Below are positions 17,932 to 26,389 of a DNA stretch of 64,000 nucleotides, piece after piece. Source of the stretch: Methanobrevibacter sp. (lineage in GTDB: Archaea > Methanobacteriota > Methanobacteria > Methanobacteriales > Methanobacteriaceae); the NCBI GenBank assembly GCA_017652345.1, contig JAGCBE010000102.1, forward strand, positions 1-64,000, written 5' to 3'. Position 1 is the first letter of the stretch; every line of letters starts with the position of its first letter. Under the pieces are notes generated by a model. It saw nothing but the letters and a program-made list of their open reading frames with translations. It was not told where the DNA came from and did no database searches. A program made the position numbers and the translations under genes.

Positions 17932-19062
17932 TTACAATTCCATTACCTCAAACTTTGCACCATTTTGAATTAGTGTATCAATGTTAGAATAAGTTCTCCA
18001 ACCTTTTTGCTGGAAGTCAGATGTATATGTCAATTGTCCTGTTGAATCACGAGATACAATCACAACGTGACCATATAGTTCTGCTAGAGTATCACCAGGA
18101 ACACCATCATTAATATTTGAAACTCTAACTATGAATGATTCACCATTTTTAAGGTTTGCTGCTTTTTTATCAATTTCATTAGCCCTCATTTCAACTGGTT
18201 TAGAACCAGCAATAGCATAAGTATTTCCATTTCCATGTGCAGCATATTCATCTTTACCTTCAACAATACTAACAGCAAGTGAAACACCTTCAGCACAGCG
18301 ACCACCAGATGTACCTGAATAATAGTCAGTGTGTTTTCTCAAATATTCCGTAACTTGTGATAGATTTGTAGTGTCAATACCAGCATTCTTCATACGAGTT
18401 CTTAAATCTCTTATATTGGCTTGTCTAAAGCTAGAAGCATTTGTACTAGAACCATTTGTAGGTATTTTCAAATTACCATATTTGAAACTTGTATTTTCTT
18501 CATCAATTACAAGTTCGTTAATATCCAATCCATTAACTTCTCTACGGATTTGACCTTGAACTATCTTGTCATTTGTGAAATGTTCTATGACAGAATCCAC
18601 TATGAATGTAGCACTAATTTTTACAGCTTGTGCTTGACCATCTCGTTTGAATGATGGTTCTTCATAATTACTCAAATGACAGACATAACCTTTTTTGGAT
18701 ATTTCCTTTTGGAAGTGTTCATCGTATTGAGTAATGACAATAGTCAAGAAATACGGACATCTTGAAAAACTTTTACCAACCAATTTATCCAAGAATTTAG
18801 AAACAAGCATGTAATCAGTTTCTTCAAATGATACTTCAAGTTTTCGTTCACCTGGACTGAATGTAGGATTTGACATTAGAACATCACCGAAGAATGAAAA
18901 TCCATTAGTATTTTCAATACCCATTTTTGGCAATGTTACATCTGTAACACAATAAGATAAGTGTTTTTCGTAATCACCGAGCAAGCCTGCATACCATTCT
19001 GTTTTATAACGGAATGGTAACTTTGGTCTTATCTTATAAAAACCTACAACATTCAGTGACAT
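17932..19062 (-). CDS. Tube-like protein fused to a CHAP-like peptidase domain
   Basis: 376 residues from MSLNVVGFYKIRPK; the ATG at 19104 lies within the divergent gene. The N-terminal 190 residues are tube-like (VTLPKMGIENTNGFSFFGD, KLEVSFEETDYM). The C-terminal part has SGGRCAEGVSLAVSIVEG and YGHVVIVSRDSTGQLTYTSD, fitting a Cys/His CHAP-type amidase. This is plausibly a tail-tip peptidoglycan hydrolase. The late box is 4 nt from the ATG. Confidence 0.6.
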   Translation of the reverse strand: MSLNVVGFYKIRPKLPFRYKTEWYAGLLGDYEKHLSYCVTDVTLPKMGIENTNGFSFFGDVLMSNPTFSPGERKLEVSFEETDYMLVSKFLDKLVGKSFSRCPYFLTIVITQYDEHFQKEISKKGYVCHLSNYEEPSFKRDGQAQAVKISATFIVDSVIEHFTNDKIVQGQIRREVNGLDINELVIDEENTSFKYGNLKIPTNGSSTNASSFRQANIRDLRTRMKNAGIDTTNLSQVTEYLRKHTDYYSGTSGGRCAEGVSLAVSIVEGKDEYAAHGNGNTYAIAGSKPVEMRANEIDKKAANLKNGESFIVRVSNINDGVPGDTLAELYGHVVIVSRDSTGQLTYTSDFQQKGWRTYSNIDTLIQNGAKFEVMEL

Positions 19063-19066
19063 ATTA

Positions 19067-19084
19067 TATTTATAACCATAAATA
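19067..19084. promoter_or_regulatory. Divergent pair of late-promoter boxes
   Basis: In the 28-nt gap between divergent ATGs, minus-strand TATAAATA (19067-19074) is 4 nt from the ATG at 19062. Plus-strand CATAAATA (19077-19084) is 6 nt from the ATG at 19091. Neither gene has room for a ribosome binding site. Confidence 0.6.
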
Positions 19085-19090
19085 GTATAT

Positions 19091-20644
19091 ATGGGAATAT
19101 TCACAGTAGATAAAAAAGTATTAGAACAAAGACGAAAAGAAGAAGCTATTAGTAGAGGTAACCAGCAACAATGGTCTAAAGAATCTGACCCTAGTAGTGT
19201 TCCTAATTTCGGTTCTCAGGCGGAAGCTAATGCTTATTATGCAGGTTTACAAGCAGGTAAAACTGCAGATAAAAATGATAAAATGATGACCGGTGGTAAA
19301 ACACCTAATGCTGGTGGTATAGCTAATGAAGTCAAAAAGGAAACTGTTAAAGCACAAATCAAAAACAACAATAAACCTCTAACAAGTGAACAGCAAGATG
19401 TCGCTCGTAAAAAAGGCGAAGAACAAGCAAAAATAAACTATGAACAACAGAAAAAAGAAGTTGAAGCTAAAACGAAATTAAAATCTACTCCAGCCAAACC
19501 AATCAAAAATGAAAAGAAACAAGAATCAGATATATCTGTAGAATTATTGCGTGAATATGGTAATAACTTATTTATGTTATATACTTATGACCCATCATTT
19601 AAAACCGATAAGAATAATGGCTTGGTTGAAATGTGTGGTGTGTTGAAAGAACTACCACCATTTTCTATGAGTCAAGCTGCATGGACAACAGGTCCTGCAG
19701 CATCATTGACAGATATCGTAAAAGGTTATTTGTGTTCCGATTTAATGGAAGTGATAACAACAATTGGTGGTAATGACCGTTCATTCAATGCTGTTGATGA
19801 AACATCAGATAGAACTTACAATGGAACTAATTCTGTAACATTCCCATTGAGTTTTAGAATTTATACAACACAGACAATTGGTTCTAAACAATTAACACCT
19901 TGGCAAACATGGGTAAAGTTATTGTCATTGTTTGCTCAACCAAGTATTGCTTCCAAAGTCAATATCAATTCAATTGGTAACAATGTTGTCAATGGTGTAT
20001 TAGGTGGTATTGATAAAGCAACAAGCTTGGTAAATAGTACTGGAAATATTTTGACTTCACAAAAGGATTCAGCAAAAGGACTTATCAATGCAATTGGTGA
20101 TACGATAGAAGATGTGGTAAACGAAGCCCAAGTATTGGTAACAACAAGAGACGATGAAAATCGTGTAGGTGGACCTGCTAATTTGAAAAATTACTATGGT
20201 GCTAAATTGTGGAAACTTAGAGTATTACCTGGATTAATTCAAAGACCTTTGATAGTTGTAATTGAAGGTTGGGGTGTGACATTCTCTAAAGAACGAAACT
20301 TGGATAATAGTCAGCCAATCTATTTAGATTTTACAATCAATTGTAAATTAGACCAAATACCAAATGCTGGTAATTGGATGTACTATTTGGATAGAAGAGC
20401 CAATAAAGCAGGCTATTTCTATGATAGAAGTAATCTAACAGAACAACAGAAGAAAGCTAGAAAAGCACTTGGTGGAACTGCAAAACCAGACACAGACTAT
20501 ACTTGGGAACAAGTTGAAATATTGGATATACCAGAACCACAAACAGTTACGAAAGATGGTGAATCGTATATCCTTTATTATGAATGGGTAAAATCAGGTG
20601 AATTTAATAGCAATGTTTATAGGTTGAATGAAATAAGAATTTAA
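19091..20644 (+). CDS. Baseplate/tube-cap-like structural protein on the plus strand
   Basis: 517 residues. The first 150 are charged and low-complexity (Lys/Glu/Gln), then a structured domain. NLFMLYTYDPSF, NSVTFPLSFRIYTTQ, KLWKLRVLPGLIQRPLIVV and the DFTINCKLDQIPN region suggest a tube-cap or gp48/gp54-like protein, resembling the convergent gene 20641-21657. It is the only structural gene on this strand. Its stop overlaps the opposing stop by 4 nt. Confidence 0.55.
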   Translation: MGIFTVDKKVLEQRRKEEAISRGNQQQWSKESDPSSVPNFGSQAEANAYYAGLQAGKTADKNDKMMTGGKTPNAGGIANEVKKETVKAQIKNNNKPLTSEQQDVARKKGEEQAKINYEQQKKEVEAKTKLKSTPAKPIKNEKKQESDISVELLREYGNNLFMLYTYDPSFKTDKNNGLVEMCGVLKELPPFSMSQAAWTTGPAASLTDIVKGYLCSDLMEVITTIGGNDRSFNAVDETSDRTYNGTNSVTFPLSFRIYTTQTIGSKQLTPWQTWVKLLSLFAQPSIASKVNINSIGNNVVNGVLGGIDKATSLVNSTGNILTSQKDSAKGLINAIGDTIEDVVNEAQVLVTTRDDENRVGGPANLKNYYGAKLWKLRVLPGLIQRPLIVVIEGWGVTFSKERNLDNSQPIYLDFTINCKLDQIPNAGNWMYYLDRRANKAGYFYDRSNLTEQQKKARKALGGTAKPDTDYTWEQVEILDIPEPQTVTKDGESYILYYEWVKSGEFNSNVYRLNEIRI

Positions 20645-21657
20645 ACCTTTTCTTCAGCCAATGTTATAATATTCTGGTTCAACAAATCATAAACATATTT
20701 GTTAGATAGAGTATATCTTGTTTCAAGAGATACTTTAAAGTTGCACCATAAAGGCTTAGGTAATTTATTTTCTTCATCCCAAGTAAATTGAACAGATGGT
20801 GTACAAGAAAAACTGGTAACAATCCAATCAACAAGACCAGTAATAATATTTTTAGAACCACCAGATACTATGTTGCCAATTAGATTACCTTTATCATCAA
20901 TGCGGTTGTGAGAAAATATCTTATCACCAAATGAGAATATTGTAGTGAAATTACCATTGTTTCTACCTAAGATACTCTTGTTAGCAATATCTTTGTACAA
21001 TCCATTGGCTGCATTTACCAATCCACCAGCATAAGCTGCAGCGGTTTCAGTAAAAGATACATCAGCTTTATTTGCATCTTTAACAGGTGTTTTCAATATG
21101 TTTGTACCAGCTTCATAAATTTCTGAACCTGTTTCAATGAAACCGCCAACAGCTCGTTTAAAAAGGCCTACAGCATCTGAACCCATTTTGATTGGTTTAA
21201 TAGGAGAGCATATATGGGTTAAGAATTTTAAGGCATCAGTGTAATTGGTACCTGCTGTAGAATTTTCGTTATATAACTTAAATGTTAAATCAATTTTTAA
21301 TGGTTGTGAACCTTGAACTTTTTGTTGTGTCCAAGCATCAGTCAATATCATTGGCTGGAAACCTTGTTCACTCTGTCCAGCAAATGCTTTGAATATCTTA
21401 CTATTAATCATAGTAGAAATTGCTTTACCAAGTTTTGCACCACCTGCATCAGTCCATTCTGTTGTAAAATTCAATGATAGATTTTCGGTGGATATGCCAT
21501 GAAATCCAAAGATACCTTCAAATCCTGGACGCCAATACAATTTGTTGTTCTGGTAATAATCGTTACGATATAGTTCAAGAACAAAATAATTATTTTGTCC
21601 TATAAAAGTATTTTTACCTTCATTTTTATTTTGAGAAGAAATTATTTGAAGTCCCAT
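20641..21657 (-). CDS. Candidate tail-tube cap protein (gp48/gp54-like)
   Basis: 338 residues; T4 gp48 and gp54 are 364 and 320. NYFVLELYRNDYY, LSLNFTTEWTDAGGAK and LKIDLTFKLYNE at the N-terminus, an inserted helical segment, then VQFTWDEENKLPKPLWCNF and a C-terminal NKYVYDLLNQN. It sits next to the tape-measure candidate, as in T4 (29-48-54). A GAGGG site precedes the ATG. Confidence 0.55.
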   Translation of the reverse strand: MGLQIISSQNKNEGKNTFIGQNNYFVLELYRNDYYQNNKLYWRPGFEGIFGFHGISTENLSLNFTTEWTDAGGAKLGKAISTMINSKIFKAFAGQSEQGFQPMILTDAWTQQKVQGSQPLKIDLTFKLYNENSTAGTNYTDALKFLTHICSPIKPIKMGSDAVGLFKRAVGGFIETGSEIYEAGTNILKTPVKDANKADVSFTETAAAYAGGLVNAANGLYKDIANKSILGRNNGNFTTIFSFGDKIFSHNRIDDKGNLIGNIVSGGSKNIITGLVDWIVTSFSCTPSVQFTWDEENKLPKPLWCNFKVSLETRYTLSNKYVYDLLNQNIITLAEEKV

Positions 21658-21659
21658 AA

Positions 21660-23321
21660 CTAACCCTCAAGAGACCATGTAGAAGGACTTCGTCTAGTTG
21701 TATTTTCTGTTGGAACAGTATTGTTTGCAATCTTATCAACACCACCACTCATTTTCTTCAAAATGTTGATAATTTCAGTACTATTGTCTTTTTGATTTAC
21801 CATTACATTTATTGGCTGCAATTTTGTATCAGCTGCAACACCAGTACCAACATCAGCAACTTTGTTACCGATTTTGATATTGTTTTTTGAAATTGATATA
21901 ACAGCAGTCTTAATTTCAGATAACAATTGAATTGTATCAGCTCTCATGTTATCAAAACTTTCTGTCAATCTTTGGAAGGAATTTTCAGGTATAACAACTG
22001 TGGATTCAATTGTTTCGTTGTTAGGCGTTTGTTTTATAACATCTTTGAATGAACCCCATAGGTTAGATAGACCTTCTTTAATTGTTCTACCTGTTTTTTC
22101 TACAATATCCATTGCACCAGTATTATTTTTCTTCATTGAATCTTCAATGAATTTGTTATTTACCTTTTCAAAGAATCCAAATGTTTTTTCGTCAAATTCT
22201 TTATTGCGTTTCAATGTTGGGTTAATGAATGATGTCTTGAAGTTGTTGTAAACATTTGCCAATTCTGATTTAGTTTTTGCTTTATCAGACAGTTTCATTT
22301 TTTCTTTTTGTTCTTTTGGTGCAAATGTATTAGAAATTTTACCAGCAACTTTTGTAAATCCATTAGATATTGTAGAAATTGGACTATCAAAGAATTTGGC
22401 AACTTTATCAAATATGACATTTACGACTTTAAACATCTTTTCATAAATGCCAAGATAGCTACTAATAACATTTGATATTGAAGTCAATACAGTCTTTATC
22501 GGTCCACCAATTTCATTTCGTAACCAAGTCAGAGTATCGCTTACAATCGTTATAATAGGCGATATAAGCGTTTCTAATGTTTTGCATAGCAAATAACCTA
22601 GACCAAGGATTGATGCACTCAGAATCAAAACTGGAGGTGTTAATCCCATAGCTAGACCAATACCGAAACCAGGACCACTAAAGAACCAAGAAACTGTTGC
22701 AGCAATTTTATCAACTGCTTTAGCAATTTTTCCATATACTTGTCCAACAGTAGCTTCTTTACCTTTAATTTTATTCTTATTTTCTTGTTTTAGTTGTTTT
22801 TTCAAGTCTTTAGCTTCAATTACTTTTCTATTCTTTTCAGCCTTTTTCCATTGCTTACGCCAATATCGTTCTGCAACTTTTTGCTGACGCATCCAGACTT
22901 TTTCGGGACTATACCAGTTTTCAAAGAATTTTCTCTTCAGTGTTTCTAAGTCTTTACCAACGAATTTTTTGACTTTGTTCTTTACTTCACCGAATTTGTC
23001 TTTAATTGCACTAAATGCTTTGAATACATTTAGATTTGAAAATGCATTTGTGAGTTTGTCTTTCAATCCACTAAATGCTGAACCAATGTTACTAAAATGA
23101 GATGCAAATGATTTAGCACTACTTGTGAAGATATTTCCAATTTTATTTTGGAAACCTTTGAAATCAAATAGTTTACCTGGTTTTGCCATTGTAGCAAAGC
23201 CATTTCTCAAATCTTTTTGGACTGAAGTTTTGAATGACTTAACAACAGATAACTGGTCTTGTGCGACCGCTAACTTTGCTTTATCCATTTCAATTCTAAG
23301 GTTTTCTAATCCTTCAGCCAT
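21660..23321 (-). CDS. Candidate tape-measure protein
   Basis: 553 residues, near T4 gp29 (590). It is helical, Lys-rich and Phe-spaced (FSNIGSAFSGLKDKLTNAFS), with a central hydrophobic segment (GLTPPVLILSASILGLGYLL) typical of tape measures, and a late polar region. Position next to tube-cap-like genes fits. Tail length is normally set by this protein. A late box and GAGGT site lie upstream. Confidence 0.6.
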   Translation of the reverse strand: MAEGLENLRIEMDKAKLAVAQDQLSVVKSFKTSVQKDLRNGFATMAKPGKLFDFKGFQNKIGNIFTSSAKSFASHFSNIGSAFSGLKDKLTNAFSNLNVFKAFSAIKDKFGEVKNKVKKFVGKDLETLKRKFFENWYSPEKVWMRQQKVAERYWRKQWKKAEKNRKVIEAKDLKKQLKQENKNKIKGKEATVGQVYGKIAKAVDKIAATVSWFFSGPGFGIGLAMGLTPPVLILSASILGLGYLLCKTLETLISPIITIVSDTLTWLRNEIGGPIKTVLTSISNVISSYLGIYEKMFKVVNVIFDKVAKFFDSPISTISNGFTKVAGKISNTFAPKEQKEKMKLSDKAKTKSELANVYNNFKTSFINPTLKRNKEFDEKTFGFFEKVNNKFIEDSMKKNNTGAMDIVEKTGRTIKEGLSNLWGSFKDVIKQTPNNETIESTVVIPENSFQRLTESFDNMRADTIQLLSEIKTAVISISKNNIKIGNKVADVGTGVAADTKLQPINVMVNQKDNSTEIINILKKMSGGVDKIANNTVPTENTTRRSPSTWSLEG

Positions 23322-23337
23322 TTATATACCTCATTAG

Positions 23338-23345
23338 TATTTATA
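23338..23345 (-). promoter_or_regulatory. Late-promoter box of the tape-measure candidate
   Basis: Exact TATAAATA on the minus strand, 16 nt before the ATG at 23321, with GAGGT between. It overlaps the end of the upstream zinc-finger gene. Confidence 0.65.
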
Positions 23346-24162
23346 GCCAGAATATATTATTAAAATCTTTAAACTCTTCTGTTTCAACAATATTTGAATG
23401 TTCTTTGTAATGTTCGGTAACACATTGACCTTCAGCAGAATATTCTTGACCATCAATGTATGACATTGAATTGTCAGTAATTAAGTTGTCTTTCGTGTTA
23501 ATGAATCTAGGTTTTGTTCCACCTAACCAAGAATTTCGTTCACCTTCCCAATCAAATTGATGAACTCTATCTTTTAGTTCTTGAACATAATTTTTATATT
23601 CTTCTTCTTTAGTTTGTTTTATGATTCTTTGTTCTTCTTGGAATTTTCGTTCTTCAGCAATTTCTTTAGCTTTTACTGCTTGTGCAGCACAGATACCAGA
23701 ACAATTTTTCGCATAGCCTTGTAGAAAATTGTAATATGAAGTTGGTTTACCACATACTACACATTTGCCTTCTTCAGGCTTTTTTAAGTATTTGTCATAA
23801 TATTCTTTTTGTGTTAATCCATGAGTCTTCAAATGATATACGAATTTTTGTGAGAATGAATTTTTATTTGGACCTTCAATAGTGAATCCACATTCTTCAC
23901 ATTTCATACTCATTTTTTCATCGTGTTCGCCAATCCATTTATTGCGACAAGTAAAACTGCAATATTTCTTATAACCATGCTTTAAATCTATGAATGTTGT
24001 TTTGTTACCACAGTAAAGACATTTTCCTTCACCTTCCTGTGCAATATATTTTTCGTAATATTCTTCAGGTTTAATCTTATGATAATTAACAATATGAGAC
24101 ACCAATCCATTATTGGTTAAAATGTCTAGTCCACATTCTTTACATTTGTAAGTTAACTTCAT
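23341..24162 (-). CDS. Duplicated zinc-finger protein
   Basis: 273 residues with two copies of a roughly 75-residue unit: CKECG...H...H, EYYEKYI, GEGKCLYCGNKT, GYKKYCSFTC; then CEECG..., EYYDKYL, EEGKCVVCGKPT, GYAKNCSGIC. The HLKTHGLTQKEYYDKYL part recalls MucR-type DNA-binding proteins. A basic helix and a tail follow. Possibly DNA-binding or nuclease-associated. It is unusual among tail genes and may be cargo. Confidence 0.65.
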   Translation of the reverse strand: MKLTYKCKECGLDILTNNGLVSHIVNYHKIKPEEYYEKYIAQEGEGKCLYCGNKTTFIDLKHGYKKYCSFTCRNKWIGEHDEKMSMKCEECGFTIEGPNKNSFSQKFVYHLKTHGLTQKEYYDKYLKKPEEGKCVVCGKPTSYYNFLQGYAKNCSGICAAQAVKAKEIAEERKFQEEQRIIKQTKEEEYKNYVQELKDRVHQFDWEGERNSWLGGTKPRFINTKDNLITDNSMSYIDGQEYSAEGQCVTEHYKEHSNIVETEEFKDFNNIFWL

Positions 24163-24743
24163 TATTCATCGTCCGTCATTAAATCCAAATCAATATATTC
24201 TACTTCAAATGTTACTGTAAAAGAAGCAATTTCTGAAGTGCTGAATTGTAATTCCATACTTGATAGATTGTTTAGAATACAGTGTCCAAAAGTCATTTTT
24301 GAAACTAATGCACCTGTGTTATCAAAATTTAACACATCAATAGCATCAATACAGTCCATTCGGACTAATTCTTCTCCTTTGAGACTTGTTTTACCACAAG
24401 TCATACCATGACGCATATAGTACAACCAAGCATAAAAAGCATACCAATTTTGTTGGTTTTCACAAACTTGGAAAGTAATAGTAATTGTCTGTAATTCTCT
24501 TTTACCAATTGTGTTAGGATGCTTTTGTTCTTCATGCATATAGACAGATTTTAGCATTGGAATAGAAAGATCAGGAACAGTGAATGACTGAATGTACAAG
24601 TTCAATAAATTCATATTGAATTTGTGACCGGTAAAGTTAGGAAAATTAGAGAAACGAACTTGATATTTGTTCTTGTTATAGGTATTAATTTCTTCTACAA
24701 AATCTTGACCAGTAGAATTTCGTATGTCAACTTCTTTTTTCAT
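24162..24743 (-). CDS. Tail-tube-like protein
   Basis: 193 residues. The gp19-like pattern is clear: NKYQVRFSNFPNFTG, IQSFTVPDLSIPMLKS, ITITFQVCENQQNWYAFYAW and a final IASFTVTFEVEYIDLDL. It is probably a tube initiator or hub ring, since the main tube protein is at 33.0 kb. ATG overlaps with the upstream stop. Confidence 0.6.
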   Translation of the reverse strand: MKKEVDIRNSTGQDFVEEINTYNKNKYQVRFSNFPNFTGHKFNMNLLNLYIQSFTVPDLSIPMLKSVYMHEEQKHPNTIGKRELQTITITFQVCENQQNWYAFYAWLYYMRHGMTCGKTSLKGEELVRMDCIDAIDVLNFDNTGALVSKMTFGHCILNNLSSMELQFSTSEIASFTVTFEVEYIDLDLMTDDE

Positions 24744-26386
24744 TATATACTTGCTCCGAAAGCAACACGCTTTTTACGAATAATTGGTTTAGTATCGTCT
24801 GTTATTTCAATTTCTTGCTGCATTAATGTTACATCAACATCGTCAGATATACATTCACCTCTATATTCAAAATATGTAATAGGAACAGCACTAAATGTTT
24901 GTGTTGTTAATCCACTTGTGAATATTACATAGTCTGAATCATCATCGTTTACCAATTTGACTTTATCGTAATCTAATGTGAAATTTCTTTCTCCAGATTT
25001 GGAAGGATTTAACACATCAATAGTTGTACCTGTAACTAGATATGAAGGAATGAATGCAGATGCGATAACACCATATAATGGAGTATGAGTTCCTGCTGAA
25101 GTAACACTAGAAACTACATTCTTTTCACCATTGTAATATGAACTATAAGATGCCGAATATTCACAATTATGGTTATTCACATACAACATATCTTGCTTAT
25201 ATCCTTCATAGTATGGATAACCATATCTATCAAGCCAATAATTATCAGCATTACAAGCTGGACATTCTATTCCACCGCTTTCCGGTGGATATACAAGATA
25301 ACCTTCACCACTACACAAAGGACATGTTTTAAATTTACCATTTATTGCAGATGGTATCTGTAAATCTTCTTGATTGCCAAATCTAAAGAAATCACTTATC
25401 TTGAATTTTGGAGTGATATATGCATTGAATGAAATATTGTGAGTAGAATCCAAACTCAAAGCAACAATAGCCATTGAGAAACCAACTCGTTCAGTATAAC
25501 TTTGTGACAATTCATCATAGTAACCACTTGGATTGATTGAACTTTGACCTCTAGCAGTCATTCTAAAAATCAATTTATTGTCTTCTAACCAGAATTGGAA
25601 TCCATTTTGAATTAGTGAATAATCGTCTGAATTATTGTAATCAGCAATATTTGAATAATATCGTTCTGTCAAAATTGGATGTGGTTCACCATCGCAAATT
25701 GTAACTGCTTCAGGGTCTTCACCTGTACCACCACAATAATTACATTGATATTGAAGTTTGAAACCTTCAGAACTAGGAAGATAGTAATACAATCTTTTTG
25801 GATTTGATTTTAGATAGTATAATGTTGTTAATTTTTCTTTATCACTATCTAATTCTGTATATAAAGGGTCACTTGATGTTATTATATCTGGTAATGAATT
25901 TACACCTTTTTTAACAATCTTATATTGTTTTCTTTCATTACCTTCATAGTAATAATATTCATTTGTGTTTTCAACATTGTAAAGACCTGGATATTCTACA
26001 GGTCCTTCCATTTTATCCCATATTTCTGGAATATCAACATAATCAAAAACACCATTAACATTCTGTTTTAGTTTAGAAACTTTTATAATATATTCATTAG
26101 TTCTACCAATAGGATAAGTATCACCAACCCATTTAGTACCATTACAAGCTGGACATGGTAAACCAACCATTTCAATTTCGTTATTACTTATTGAAAGTGT
26201 AGGCATTGTATCTTTTTCATAAGCATCATCAATTTCATCAATGTCTTCTCTACTGATATAGTGTTCAAACATATCTTTAATTTCAATTCGGAAATCTGGG
26301 TCTTCCAAATTGATTTCAGATAAGTCTGATGTAATAGTACCTTTTAGTACCCATTCACTTTCATTTTCAAGCTGTACATTAATCAT
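24743..26386 (-). CDS. Baseplate-region protein with four DnaJ-like CxxC zinc motifs
   Basis: 547 residues. Four CxxC motifs: C78/C81 (CPACNGTKW), C215/C218 (CNYCGGTG), C355/C358 (CPLCSGEGY) and C375/C378 (CPACNADNYW). The CxxCxGxG form is that of DnaJ zinc centres, but there is no J domain. Surrounding parts are beta-rich and structural. It could be a zinc-stabilised baseplate protein. It lies between gp6-like and tube-like genes. Confidence 0.6.
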   Translation of the reverse strand: MINVQLENESEWVLKGTITSDLSEINLEDPDFRIEIKDMFEHYISREDIDEIDDAYEKDTMPTLSISNNEIEMVGLPCPACNGTKWVGDTYPIGRTNEYIIKVSKLKQNVNGVFDYVDIPEIWDKMEGPVEYPGLYNVENTNEYYYYEGNERKQYKIVKKGVNSLPDIITSSDPLYTELDSDKEKLTTLYYLKSNPKRLYYYLPSSEGFKLQYQCNYCGGTGEDPEAVTICDGEPHPILTERYYSNIADYNNSDDYSLIQNGFQFWLEDNKLIFRMTARGQSSINPSGYYDELSQSYTERVGFSMAIVALSLDSTHNISFNAYITPKFKISDFFRFGNQEDLQIPSAINGKFKTCPLCSGEGYLVYPPESGGIECPACNADNYWLDRYGYPYYEGYKQDMLYVNNHNCEYSASYSSYYNGEKNVVSSVTSAGTHTPLYGVIASAFIPSYLVTGTTIDVLNPSKSGERNFTLDYDKVKLVNDDDSDYVIFTSGLTTQTFSAVPITYFEYRGECISDDVDVTLMQQEIEITDDTKPIIRKKRVAFGASI

Positions 26387-26389
26387 ACA

